A stretch of 64,000 bases of DNA, from contig JASDDO010000006.1 of assembly GCA_030015575.1 (NCBI GenBank), forward strand, positions 323,626,361-323,690,360, read 5' to 3'. Shown one piece after another: positions 49,955 to 60,795 of the stretch. The first letter of the stretch is position 1, and each line of letters begins with the position of its first letter. The notes below the pieces were generated by a model. It made no database searches, had not been told where the DNA came from, and saw only the letters and a program-made list of their open reading frames with translations. The DNA comes from Agapanthus africanus (lineage: Eukaryota; Streptophyta; Magnoliopsida; Asparagales; Amaryllidaceae). A program made the position numbers and the translations under genes.

Positions 49955-50429
49955 TTTAGCCTTGAAAGCCCTACTTGCCTTGCCCGGCGAATGGCGATGA
50001 AAATGAGGAAAGCCTCCCGGGAAAGTACTTAGGAGATCTCAAACCTGATCCTAGTGTTCTTAGGGGAACCTGGAAAGCTAAGCGCTGCTCTTAGGGTAGA
50101 ACAAGGGTTTGAATCAAAAGAAATCCGAAGCGGTTTCATTCGATTTGCCTACCTATTTCAATCTCGCTTGCTCGGAGTGGTTAATAATATTTCTATTAGA
50201 GCTAACGGCACCACAAAACTTTCTTACAGTACTTCTCTTGTCTCACTAACAACCATGTCTTTTAACGGTCATTTGCGACCACGGAAAGCAACTATAGCGA
50301 AGGAGTAAGGATCATTAACAAATTACTTTGCTCATCTCCTTCTGCTGCTTTCGATGCTTCTGAAGCCTGCATTATCTCTAATTAGACTATGGCTAGACAG
50401 GGCACACCTTCGATATCTTAATCTAACCA
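49955..50429. other. 468-bp unidentified insertion in B 5' LTR (possible organelle-DNA transfer)
   Basis: Absent from the B 3' LTR, where CCTAACCAAACC is continuous near 58593-58604. Here CTAACCA occurs at 49948-49954 and again at 50423-50429, bracketing the extra DNA. The insert has no terminal inverted repeat, poly-A tail or transposon motif. Its texture (AAAGCCCTACTTGCCTTGCC, AAGCGGTTTCATTCGATTTG) reminds me of plant mitochondrial intergenic DNA, which is only an impression. An 84-codon frame at 50054-50308 is not recognised. Confidence 0.6.
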
Positions 50430-50623
50430 AACCTTAACTCTAGTTTATTCTCTACAAAGGTTAAGCCTATCATCCTTGACCATGGTTCCATATCAATCAT
50501 ATATTCCTATCTACTATTCATCACAAAAGGAATTATCTCATCATTCTTCATCTTCTTCTCTCTTGAGTTTTTGAGAAAGCTCACTTGTGATTTCATTTGT
50601 GATGAGTTCTTGTGAGAAAATGA

Positions 50624-50632
50624 TATAAAAAG
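50624..50632 (+). promoter_or_regulatory. Candidate TATA box in B 5' LTR
   Basis: TATAAAAAG about 400 bp before the LTR end, conserved at 58795-58803 in the 3' LTR. The distance suits a long R-U5 region. Confidence 0.45.
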
Positions 50633-51036
50633 AAAGCATAAATACTACTCCATCATCCTCATCTAATCTAGCCCATTAGATTAGGGTGTTCACCTCATTA
50701 GAGTGAGAGAGCTTGGGTTATAGCAATTTCGACGTAGATCATCGGAGAAGCGGAACACTACAATCTAGCATGGATCGTTCGAGTCGTAGAGCCTCTCTTG
50801 AGTCCGGAAGATCGTGGATCGCGGCGAAGGGACTTCTACTCGGAGCTTGTGAAGCGAAGGAGCGGACTACAAAGGTTGTAATCCCTCATACTTAGTATTA
50901 AAGATGTTATCTTGCATGTTAAACCCTAATAATCTAGCAAAGATCCCGGCTTTGGGTTGTTCGGCACATGTAAAATTTTATTCGGGCATGTTTGATGCTT
51001 TATGAACCTTCACAAGAGTGCCTAGGAACTCTACAG

Positions 51037-51049
51037 TAGTATCAGAGCC
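51037..51049 (+). other. B primer binding site
   Basis: TAGTATCAGAGCC one base after the 5' LTR, the same one-mismatch initiator-Met variant as in A. Confidence 0.88.
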
Positions 51050-51233
51050 TAGCTAGAGCATTAGGCGACGTGTTTACGAAGTTAAAACTCCGATCGAACC
51101 CGAACCGACAAAAATGAACCCTTCTCTGGACTTTTTTCAAAAACTGTGATTTTTCAGAATTAAAAATATCTAAAAATATTCAGCAGGTAAATATATATAT
51201 TACTGTGAAAAACGAGGCTTCAATCCGTACATG

Positions 51234-51283
51234 CCACCGCGGAACCGCGGCCGTACCACGCTTGGGCCGCGGATCCGCGGTGG
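51234..51283 (+). ncRNA. GC-rich 19-bp hairpin, B leader
   Basis: CCACCGCGGAACCGCGGCC pairs with GGCCGCGGATCCGCGGTGG with one mismatch and a 12-nt loop, about 185 nt after the PBS. Confidence 0.65.
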
Positions 51284-52507
51284 AAATGTTGAATTGCGCA
51301 TTCATTTTTCTACAGTAATATCAGTATCTGTATTTTATAATTTGGGGGTATTTTTAAACTGACTCAAGTGTTGAGTATTCTGAGGTTTATTTTGTAATCG
51401 TAGATTCGATCGGAATATTTAAATTCGTAATTATTTACGGATATTTAGAAACTGTTAAAATGTTCGAACGGATATCATTAACTCAATTTTTCCCGGCAAA
51501 AAAAACATTCAAGTGTTGAATTTTTTATCGGGTTTAAATCTTTCGGAAAAACGTGCATGTGACGCGATGGACCCTCTAGAAGACAACAAACCTTAACTCG
51601 ATTATATGACCGTCTTGAACTGCCTTTTGAACCTTCGGGTTTGGGGCAGTACGGCGTGCCACATGTGAGGCGTCGGCTTGACCCTTCTATGGCTGGACCG
51701 TTGCTACTGTGACGTATTCTGGAACTATTTGAACTCCGCTCAAGTGTTGAACAATTTAGGAAATTTTGGGTATTTGATTATTCGATCGAAAAGTTTAATA
51801 CTGTCTATTTATCTGGAATGTGATACAATATGTGGAATTCATAGAGTTAGGCATGAAATGCGAAGTATGTGATATTTCGGATTTACGATGTCTAAAGTGA
51901 TTGTGGATTCCAAATATTATAGTTTTACAATTTCTTTTCTGTGACCGTAAGTGTAATATGTAGTTGTATTGCCGGTTTTCGTTGCTATACGACAACGACG
52001 ATCGGTGTATGCATACTTACTTACGTTGATGATATGTGATATTATGTGTTGCTGTGATATGTTATATTGGATCGTCGTGTTCTGAATAGCCGAGGGTTTT
52101 ATGTGAGATGAGGGTTTTTATTTTCATTCATGTAAAATTCAATTGTATGTAATATTCTTTTATTGGGGCACTTCCGGGATGAGGTTGATGTCACCATTGT
52201 ATATTATTTACTTTTCCGCATTAGGTAGACCCAAGGAGGGGAGCACAAGTAACCGGGTTCTAGGGTCCAGTGGGAGGCCATCTCGAGGAGTCGAGACCGG
52301 GTCTCCTAACCCTAGAATTGGCAGAGTTACTTGCCGCTCTCATATGGGTCTTGGGATGTGAGTTTGGCTATTCATCGCAACCGTGGAATCCGTGTTTTAT
52401 ACCGGCTCGTATTGAAAACACGGACGTCCTAGTATATCCAATATTTTATATATGTTCTTCTGCTGCAGTATTCTGTGATGAGATCATATTACTGTCTGAG
52501 ACGAATG

Positions 52508-52510
<3 letters not shown>

Positions 52511-52554
<44 letters not shown>
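52511..52554. repeat. (AT)22 microsatellite
   Basis: Uninterrupted AT dinucleotide run in the B leader; A has only scattered TATA words at the matching place (18556-18590). Confidence 0.9.
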
Positions 52555-52557
<3 letters not shown>

Positions 52558-52700
52558 CTGATATATAAATATTACTGCTTTCGTTTCTTCTATGATGCTT
52601 AGGAAGCATAAGCTGATGGGATTTTTTATTAATGAGAATAATAAAAAGAAAAGAAACCTAAAAGATGTTGTAGAATCAAAACTTTATAAAAAGGGTAGCT

Positions 52701-52947
52701 ACAGTTTTGCTTTACATAGCGGTATATATGATATACCCTGCACCTTATTCGATGAGGAAAGAGCCGAGATCCCTTCACCGGGAGTGGCCTCTTTAGCGAA
52801 ACTGGCAGATGCTACAAAACTCGGTTTGTCTTTTGATTGCTTTTAGAGTTTTGCTTTGCACAGTGATATATATGATATGTCATGCACCTTATTCGATGGG
52901 AAAAGAGCCGAGATCCCTTCACCGGGAGTGACCTCTTTAGCAAAACT
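52701..52947 (+). repeat. Tandem duplication of the 103-bp unit, B leader
   Basis: Copies at 52701-52803 and 52847-52947 share GAGCCGAGATCCCTTCACCG, the TTATTCGATG block and the TTTAGC..AACTG end. Same duplication as in A at 18077-18325. Confidence 0.65.
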
Positions 52948-53084
52948 GATGAAAGCCTCAAAATCACTCCATTTCAAAAATTTCACTTGATTCTACATCG
53001 ATATCAAGTTCATTACGCTCATGGTTTTCTGAAAAACCTGCGTAGCCCTCCGTCATTTCAGATAAGTACTACTTAGTATTCGTG

Positions 53085-53299
53085 CTGCGGTAGTTTGGCC
53101 TCCGTCAAGGCGTAGTGTACGGTAGCTAACTAGTGCTTATCTGCTAGCATATGATGCGATTGGATTAGGGTATTCGTACGGCGTAGTTTGGCCTCCGTCA
53201 AGGGTCGTACGGGTGGGTTTAATTCAATCAAGAAATGACGGGTTGAACTTGACTAGCGCCCTATGGGTAGTTTAGCCTCCGTCAAGGTCATGGGACGCT
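53085..53299 (+). ncRNA. Three common-loop stem-loops in B leader
   Basis: The loop core GGCCTCCGTCAAGG (AGCC in the third copy) occurs three times on different stems: CTGCG/CGTAG at 53085-53115, CGTACG/CGTACG at 53175-53211, and AGCG with CCC(T)ATG pairing to CATGGG and CGCT at 53255-53299. Confidence 0.6.
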
Positions 53300-53458
53300 G
53301 GGGGCAAAATATTATCGGGAATTTCAAGTGTTGAAATTTGCAATGAGATTGCAAACCTCCTATGAGATAGTTGGATCCCGATACCCACTGCAAGTAAGAG
53401 TTACTCCTGAGAGAGTTTTACACAGGACAATTAGCCGATCAAGTAGGTGTCTAGAAAA

Positions 53459-53548
53459 GTGTTAACGGGGTTACGCCTCTGGGAAAACGAGGTTTACTTT
53501 AATTAGGTCCGTGCGAAAGCACGGGGAACCTCCCTCAAGTACCGACAC
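53459..53548 (+). ncRNA. Predicted multi-helix leader RNA with GAAA loop (B)
   Basis: Outer helix GTGTT/GACAC (G-U where A has G-C), CCTC/GAGG hairpin, GGTT/AACC helix and CCGTGC-GAAA-GCACGG at 53509-53524. Confidence 0.5.
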
Positions 53549-53704
53549 TGATCTGGCTGAAAGATTGACGAAATTGTAGGGTGTAATTAATCCCGGCTAA
53601 TCTTACCTTTTAGGGTTTGAAGGTAGATTTGATAAAAACAGTGAGAGACATCCTGATTAGATAAGACAATAACCAATCTAATTTTGCAAGAGCATACGCT
53701 AAAG

Positions 53705-53727
53705 TGTTTTCTTCTCTCTCTCTCCAG
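53705..53727 (+). promoter_or_regulatory. Pyrimidine tract + CAG before B pol (possible splice acceptor)
   Basis: A TTTTCTTCTCTCTCTCTCC tract ends in CAG at 53725-53727, ten bases before the ATG of pol. It is shared with A. It could be a 3' splice site that removes the long leader. Confidence 0.35.
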
Positions 53728-53736
53728 GTAGCGACC

Positions 53737-56700
53737 ATGTCAGGCCATAATCAAGATAATAATATGGATGTATTGACTGAACCCGCTTATTATACTGAGC
53801 AGGGGAACGTTGGACCCGTTCTTTCTTATAAGAGTTATAAGACTGAACAGGGAATAGGAGAATATCTGGATTCTCAAGCCGCCCAAAAGAACATGCATGT
53901 TGATGCATCTTCTTCAGGTGTGTTAGTTATTGATAACTGTTTCTCAGTTCACCCTACGTCCTGGGTATTAGATACCGGATCAGGATCCCACATATGTAAA
54001 TTGTTACATGGGCTGCGGAAAGGTAGAGAACTGGGAAAATGTGATCATTCCGTTCAAGTAGGGAATGGGGCAAATGTTGCAGCCAAAGCAGTTGGCGAAT
54101 ATCACCCAGTATTACCAAGTGGTGATACACTGATTCTGAATGAGTGCTATTATATACCGAACATGATGTGCAACATTATATCAGTTTCTTTATTAAGTAA
54201 AGAAGAATATAATTTTGTAGTACAGGATAATGTTATGAACATATTCCTAGTTCAAAAGTTGATTGCATCAGGCTCGTTACATAATGGCATATTCATTCTA
54301 AATCAAAATACAGTCCTCAATATACAAAACACACACAAGAGGAAGAGTTCAGATATGAACGAATCCTTCTTGTGGCATTGTAGACTTGGTCATATCAATG
54401 CGACACGACTGGCTAAGTTACATAAAGATGGATATTTGAATCCGTTCGAATTATCATCTTATGATACTTGCCATTCATGTCTCAAAGGAAAAATGACCAA
54501 AGCTCCGTTTAGTGGACACGGAGAAAGAGTTACGGAACTCTTAGGACTGGTACATAGTGATGTATGCGGTCCCATGTCTACGCATGCCAGGAACGGTTCT
54601 TCCTACTTCATTACATTCACTGAAGATCTCTCAAGATTCGGATATGTATTCCTGATGAAACACAAGTCTGAAGCTTTTGAGAAATTCAGAGAATATAAGC
54701 TAGAAGTAGAGAATCAAACGGGCAAAAGTATTAAGATTCTTCGATCTGATCGAGGAGGTGAATACTTAAGCAATGAGTTCCTAGATTATCTAAAAGAGAA
54801 TGGGATTCTCTCTCAGCTTACTCCTCCTTATACACCACAGCACAACGGTATATCGGAACGAAGAAATCGCACTCTATTAGATATGGTGCGATCTATGATG
54901 AGCACTGCTGCGTTACCTATTTCCTACTGGGGACATACACTGGAGACAGCTGCATACCTATTGAATAGAGTTCCAACCAAATCAGTGCCTACCACTCCAT
55001 ATGAGATATGGAATGGTAAGAGACCATGTCTTAATTTTATTCAGATATGGTGTTGTTCGGCCTATGTTAAAACACAAAATCCGGACAAGCTCGAGGCAAG
55101 GTCTGTTCTATGTAAGTTTATTGGATATCCCAAACATTCGCGAGGGTATATCTTCTACCACTCCGAGGAACAAAAGGTGTTTGTTTCTCGACATGCTACT
55201 TTCTTAGAAAAAGGTTTTCTTATGAAACAGATTAGTGGAATTGAGGTAGAACTGGAAGAAGTTCCAGCAGAACAAACTACAACAGATGATTTGGTAGAAC
55301 CAGAGGATTCAGTAGTACCCGACGAACCCCAGCCTCTCTGCCGATCTAGCAGGGTTTCTCATCCGCCTGAGAGATACTACGGTTTTCTCATTGATGGTGG
55401 AAGCGAAGATTGCATCATGGAAGATGATGACCCAACTAGTTTCGAGCAGGCCATCACGAGTGGTGACTCTGTGAAATGGCTGGATACGATGCGATCTGAG
55501 ATGGAATCCATGTACACCAATAAAGTATGGACTTTAGAAAATGCTTCTGAAAGGGTAAAACCCATTGGGAGCAAGTGGATTTTTAAAAAGAAATTTGGTG
55601 TAGATGGAAAAGTTGAGACTTTCAAAGCTAGACTTGTAGCAAAGGGTTTTCGTCAACGACCAGGTGTGGATTATGACGAAACCTTTTCTCCAGTGGCTAT
55701 GCTTAAGTCCATCCGGATCTTACTTGCCATTGCTGCATACCATGAGTACGAAATCAGGCAAATGGATGTTAAGACCGCATTTCTAAATGGTGATTTAGAA
55801 GAGTGCGTGTACATGACTCAACCAGAGGGCTTCGTAGATAGTGGGAGCAGCGGAAAGGTGTGCAAACTGCTTAAATCCATTTATGGGTTAAAGCAAGAAT
55901 TGCGGAGTTGGAACATCTGTTTTGATGTTGTAGTCAAAGAGTTTGACTTCATCAAAAATATAGATGAACCTTGTATCTATAAAAAGGTAGCAGAGAGTAA
56001 GGTTGTCTTCCTCGTATTGTACGTGGATGACATACTCTTGATAGGAAATGATATTCATATACTGCAATCAGTCAAGCTCTTCTTATCACAAAGATTCTCA
56101 ATGAAAGATCTAGGTGATGCCTCCTGCATATTGGGGATTATGATCTATAGAGATAGATCTAAACGGATACTGGGATTGTCCCAATCCAGGTACATTGACA
56201 CCATACTAAAGAGGTTTAGTATGGAAGAATCCAAGCGTGGGAACCAACCCATGATCTCTGGACTCACTCTCTCCAAAGAGATGTCTCCCAAGACTGATTT
56301 GGAGAGAGCTCGCATGCAAGGGATACCCTATGCTTCAGCAGTAGGCTCTATCATGTATGCGATGCTATGTACCAGACCCGATGTAGCATACTCACTAAGT
56401 GTAGTGAGTCGGTATCAAGCAGATCCTGGAGAGAGTCACTGGACAGCTGTGAAGAACATTCTCAAGTACTTGCGAAGGACTAGAGACATGTTCTTGGTGT
56501 ATGGTAACGGAGAACTCCGGGTGGAGTCCTTTACCGATTCCAGCTTCCAAAGTGATAAGGACGACTCTAAGTCGCACTCGGGATTTGTCTTTACCCTCAA
56601 TGGAAGGGCGGTATGTTGGAAGAGTTCTAAACAGGATACCGTTGCAGACTCGACGATGGAGGTTGAATACATCGCTGCCAACGATGCTGCCAAAGAGGCT

Positions 56701-57006
56701 GTCTGGGTTAAGAAGTTCATTAGTGAACTTAGTGTGGTTCCATCCATTGAGCATCCAATACCTTTATATTGCGATAACAATGGAGCTGTGGCTTTGGCCA
56801 AGGAACCCAGATCCTATCAGAAGTCCAGACATATTCTGAGGCGGTATCACCTGATCAGGGAGATAGTTGATCGCCGGGAGATCGAGATCAGAAGAGTAGA
56901 TACGAAGGATAACACTGCGGATCCACTCACGAAGGCCATTCCCCAGATACAGTTTGAGAGATTATTCGGGATGCTAGGTATGAGATACTACAGCAGCTGG
57001 CCTTAG
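53737..57006 (+). CDS. pol: Copia Pol polyprotein, gag-less (B)
   Basis: An open frame of about 1,089 codons from the ATG in GCGACCATGTC, a good plant start context; the frame stays open 11 codons further up to a GTG. About 88 codons before the protease (residues 1-75) show no Gag motif. Domains as in A: protease DTGSGSHIC, pre-integrase finger (HCRLGH, CHSCLKGK), integrase core (HSDVCGP, RSDRGGEY, SERRNRT), RT with YVDD, RNase H (TDSSFQ, TMEVEY, YCDNNGA). The usual MEAEY reads MEVEY here. Ends YYSSWP before the PPT. B and A differ at many residues, yet both lack gag and both have intact frames, so the gag-less state is a family trait. Particle formation would need Gag from another element; that is inference. 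Confidence 0.9.
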   Translation: MSGHNQDNNMDVLTEPAYYTEQGNVGPVLSYKSYKTEQGIGEYLDSQAAQKNMHVDASSSGVLVIDNCFSVHPTSWVLDTGSGSHICKLLHGLRKGRELGKCDHSVQVGNGANVAAKAVGEYHPVLPSGDTLILNECYYIPNMMCNIISVSLLSKEEYNFVVQDNVMNIFLVQKLIASGSLHNGIFILNQNTVLNIQNTHKRKSSDMNESFLWHCRLGHINATRLAKLHKDGYLNPFELSSYDTCHSCLKGKMTKAPFSGHGERVTELLGLVHSDVCGPMSTHARNGSSYFITFTEDLSRFGYVFLMKHKSEAFEKFREYKLEVENQTGKSIKILRSDRGGEYLSNEFLDYLKENGILSQLTPPYTPQHNGISERRNRTLLDMVRSMMSTAALPISYWGHTLETAAYLLNRVPTKSVPTTPYEIWNGKRPCLNFIQIWCCSAYVKTQNPDKLEARSVLCKFIGYPKHSRGYIFYHSEEQKVFVSRHATFLEKGFLMKQISGIEVELEEVPAEQTTTDDLVEPEDSVVPDEPQPLCRSSRVSHPPERYYGFLIDGGSEDCIMEDDDPTSFEQAITSGDSVKWLDTMRSEMESMYTNKVWTLENASERVKPIGSKWIFKKKFGVDGKVETFKARLVAKGFRQRPGVDYDETFSPVAMLKSIRILLAIAAYHEYEIRQMDVKTAFLNGDLEECVYMTQPEGFVDSGSSGKVCKLLKSIYGLKQELRSWNICFDVVVKEFDFIKNIDEPCIYKKVAESKVVFLVLYVDDILLIGNDIHILQSVKLFLSQRFSMKDLGDASCILGIMIYRDRSKRILGLSQSRYIDTILKRFSMEESKRGNQPMISGLTLSKEMSPKTDLERARMQGIPYASAVGSIMYAMLCTRPDVAYSLSVVSRYQADPGESHWTAVKNILKYLRRTRDMFLVYGNGELRVESFTDSSFQSDKDDSKSHSGFVFTLNGRAVCWKSSKQDTVADSTMEVEYIAANDAAKEAVWVKKFISELSVVPSIEHPIPLYCDNNGAVALAKEPRSYQKSRHILRRYHLIREIVDRREIEIRRVDTKDNTADPLTKAIPQIQFERLFGMLGMRYYSSWP

Positions 57007-57009
57007 TGC

Positions 57010-57020
57010 AAGTGGGAGAT
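57010..57020 (+). other. B polypurine tract
   Basis: AAGTGGGAGAT directly before the 3' LTR start TGTTAGTT. Confidence 0.87.
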
Positions 57021-59206
57021 TGTTAGTTATGTATATGCCCTAGAGGCCATTGTTGTACATATGATGTATTTTATGATGGATGCTTGGATATATACAGAGA
57101 GGACTTTCTTGCTCGTCATGATAGTATGCTATTTGGTTTCACTTTATCTTAACATGTTGACTTGTATTGGTTTACTGTCTTTCTCTCACATGTTGATAAA
57201 GCCCTTAGGATCTGTACTCGACTACTGGGATTATGATGAGATCATACTAGTGGGGCCACGGTAGTGGATGAGTACATCCTATAACTGTTCCTAGTCGAGG
57301 GTATATCGAGACAGGGCATCGATACACCAGAGTAGACTAGCGTATACGCATCTTGACCCATGTGATGGGCGATGGATGATCCCATATCTATCGGTGTTTG
57401 ACATCAGAGATGGTGTACGGGTGCTCAGTGGAGACTGGGTACACTGGACGGACCGAGAACTCCCAACTGGTGATATACCACACATCAGATGGCAGTTCTC
57501 CGGTGACACTGGTACATGGTAGTCTGTAGACCCGAGATCGTCATAGAGTCTTGTGTGATTCCCACTGTATTTTGATTTCCACTTTACCACGTCCAAGAGA
57601 GCGTGCAAAACGGTGGCTTTTGGGTACAGTCCCGAATCACATGGAGGCAATGAGCGATAGGAGGGGATTCGTCTCTCCCGGTATAGGGAGTTGATGTTGT
57701 GCTGTGTTCGATTGGCTATAACTGGAAGTCTCTGGCCAGGGCTGATATAGAGATATACTGGTAAGTGTTACCAGTAGTTTCTCGACCTGTTATAAGTCTC
57801 ACATCGACACAACTTATCGGTTACTGGGGTCTGACGTATACCACCCCTAGACTTGATATGCGACATATCAGACGAACAGACCGGACTGTACGGGAGTGTT
57901 ACTGATTGGATTCACAGGAGAACGGATATGCTAGCTTGTTGATCTTCTGATCGCTCAATGCCTGGGTGGCTGTTACGTTTAGCTGACCGCTTGCAGCTTG
58001 TGGGTGTTTGATATGATCATCACCTGCTACGGACGTATTGACGATTCTTTAGAGTCCTACACAGAGGTTTCTTGGCTCAGGCAAAACGGAGTAGAGGCAC
58101 ATATGTGATATGTGCAGGACCGAGGATAATGCGATATGAGATACCGTAGTATATTCTCGCGATATTTAGATATGAACCGGGACATCGGATCAAGTGTTGA
58201 TTCGATGAATCGGTACATGATATATTAGTCGGTTATATTCGATATAGCCGGATCGTCGGATCAAGTGTTGATTCGATGATTTAATGTATAATGATATATA
58301 TGATATATTGTATTACATTATCTAATATTGGCTCGCTTTATTATTTCAATTTCTCACCGGATTAATACATTGATATATATACGATATATGTTAAATGTAT
58401 TATTTTCTTTTGTTGCAAATATATAGTATATATGTGATATATATTATTGTGACATGATATGATTTATTATGAAACATGTTTAGGGATGATAAAAAGAGAT
58501 TAGGGTTTGATTAGGGTTAGCTCCTTCTTGATTATTCTAGAAGGATTTCCTTTTGTCTTGGTTAAGATATTATGGTTGATACTTATTCTTCACCTAACCA
58601 AACCCTAGCTCTAGTTTATTCTCTACAAAGGTTAAGCCTATCATCCTTGACCATGATTCCATATCAATCATATATTCTTATCTACTATTCATCACAAAAG
58701 GAATTATCTCATCATTCTTCATCTTCTTCTCTCTTGAGTTTTTGAGAGAGCTCACTTGTGATTTCATTTGTGATGAGTTCTTGTGAGAAAATGATATAAA
58801 AAGAAAGCATAAATACTACTCCATCATCCTCATTTAATCTAGCCCATTAGATTAGGGTGTTCACCTCATTAGAGTGAGAGAGCTTGGGTTATAGCAATTT
58901 CGACGTAGATCATCGGAGAAGCGGAACACTACAATCTATCATGGATCGTTCGAGTCGTGGAGCCTCTCTTGAGTCCGGGAGATCGTGGATCGCGGCGAAG
59001 GGACTTCTACTCGGAGCTTGTGAAGCGAAGGAGCGGACTACAAAGGTTGTAATCCCTCATACTTAGTATTAAAGATGTTATCTTGCATGTTAAACCCTAA
59101 TAATCTAGCAAAGATCCCGGCTTTGGGTTGTTCGGCACATGTAAAATTTTATTCGGGCATGTTTGATACTTTATGAACCTTCACAAGAGTGCCTAGGAAC
59201 CCTACA
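57021..59206 (+). repeat. B 3' LTR
   Basis: 2,186 bp, uninterrupted, ending CCTAGGAACCCTACA. It serves as the empty-site reference for the G insertion (near 58015) and the 468-bp insertion (near 58593). Confidence 0.94.
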
Positions 59207-59211
59207 TTTAC

Positions 59212-60790
59212 AGCCTCCGGGTTTTACCCCTTCTGGAACAATGTTCAAAGCGCATACATTGTTGGTGTATATGGACTCCATTTCGGTACGCATTGCATCC
59301 AGCCATTTTACCGAGTCGCCGCTCTGAATGGCTTACTGGAAGCTAGTTGGCTCATCATTATCAATGATGCAATCCTCTTGATCCCCGTCTATGAGAAAAC
59401 CGTAGTATCTCTCGGGCGGATAAGACTGCCTACTAGTCCTGCGGATTGGCGTAGGGATGTCCGGTTCTTTTGAAACCTCTGGTTCTACAATACTTTCAGT
59501 AATAGTTTGTGGTTCTGGAATTTCTTCAAGTTCTATTACGCTCACACTATTTCCTTTTACAAAAAATTGATTTTCTAAAAAGTGGGCATGACGAGAAACA
59601 AAAAACCTTTTGTTCCTCTGTGTAATAGGAAAGATACCCCCTGGAGTTTTTTAGGTATACCACAAACCTATACAGTACTGAGCGTGCCTCGAGCTTGTCC
59701 GCATACCGCTTTTCAACAAAAGCTGTACATCCATATATCTTCAGATACTGAAGATAGGGTTTCTTCCCACTCCACATCTGATATGGTGTGGTAGGCACAG
59801 TCTTGGTAGGAACCTTATTCAAAAGATATGCAGCTGATTCTAGTGCATAACCTCAGAAGGATTGTTGCAGCTCAGCGTTACTCATTATGGAACGGACTAT
59901 ATCCAATAGGCTTCTGTTCCGCCTTTCCTATACATCATTGTGTTATGGTGTGTATGGAAGAGTAAGCTGAGAGAGAATTTCATTCTCTTTTGAGTAATCC
60001 AGGAACTCGGCAATTAGGTATTCACCACATCGATCAGATCTCAGTGTCTTGATAGTTTTGCCTGTTTGTTTTTCCACTTCATACTTAAATTCTTGGAATA
60101 CTTCAAAAGGCCTTGGATTTATGCTTTATCAAGAAGACATGTCCTCACCTAGAGAAATCATCTGTAAAAGTAATAAAATAGGAATAACCACTTCGTGCAT
60201 ATGTAGATATTGGACTGCACACGTCGCTGTGTATGAGTCCCAAGAGTTCGCTCGCTCTTACTCCGTGTCCAGTGAACGGAGTCTTTGTCATTTTTCCTAT
60301 GAGACAAGATTGACAAGTTGCATAAGACTGATATCCGAACGGATTCAAATATCCCTCTCTATGGAACTTCGACAACCGTGTTTCATTGATGTGACCCAGT
60401 CTACAATGCCATAAGAAAGTCTCATTTAATTCTGGAGACTTTCTTTTAAGTGTGTTTTGGACATTGAAAACCTGAGCTTGATTTAACACCTATATACTGT
60501 CCTCTAGAGTACCTGACCCAATCAACTTTGATTTAGGTGGATGTAGACCACATCGCTTACAAACTAGACTAGGTACACACAAACAGTTATGTAGAATCAA
60601 TGTCTGCCCACTTGTCAATTCTAGATGATATACCCTACGGATACAGCGTCCACGCTCATTCCGTTAGTAATCCTGAGAGTCATATCATCTACCCTGATAA
60701 CTCTACGGTTTCTCAAAACCTGTAATGAATTACAGATATGAGATCCTGATTCGGTATCTTGTACCTAGAAAGTAGAGTTAATTGACAGAC
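59212..60790 (-). pseudogene. pol: C pol, protease and integrase part (broken)
   Basis: Continues C pol after B. On the minus strand from 60790 downward: a protease remnant whose site reads DTES instead of DTGS, the pre-integrase finger and start of the integrase core (60145-60489: HCRLGH, CQSCLIGK, IHSDVCSP), a stretch with stops, the integrase C-terminus (59547-59822: VPTTPYQMWSGKK), and the IN-RT linker (59333-59545: PPERYYGFLIDGD). Frameshifts near 59546, 59830 and 60140 disable it. Confidence 0.85.
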
Positions 60791-60795
60791 TGTTT

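Larger units (their letters stand above)
49375..51035 (+). repeat. B 5' LTR, segment 2
   Basis: Resumes the B LTR after G at CACCTGCTAC and ends CCTAGGAACTCTACA. It matches 58019-59206 except for an extra block at 49955-50422. Confidence 0.92.
51050..53736 (+). other. B leader, 2.7 kb non-coding
   Basis: Carries the same ordered parts as the A leader: GC-rich hairpin (51234-51283), the block shared with A around 51550-52450, the 103-bp tandem repeats, three common-loop stem-loops (53085-53299) and the GAAA-capped element (53459-53548). An (AT)22 run is specific to B. Confidence 0.7.
37726..59206 (+). mobile_element. B: Ty1/copia element with intact pol, no gag, and nested gypsy G
   Basis: Same family as A but on the plus strand. 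TSD TTTAC at 37721-37725 and 59207-59211. The 5' LTR is 37726-38729 plus 49375-51035, split by G and also carrying a 468-bp insertion; the 3' LTR is 57021-59206. PBS at 51037, leader to 53736, pol 53737-57006, PPT at 57010. LTRs differ at roughly 2% of sites by eye, older than A and G, consistent with B hosting G. Without G the element is about 10.8 kb. Confidence 0.94.

Noticed and set aside
50713..50895. 60-codon frame found twice (50713-50895 and 58884-59066)
   Set aside because: It is simply the same stretch of the two B LTRs; changes between copies alter residues freely.
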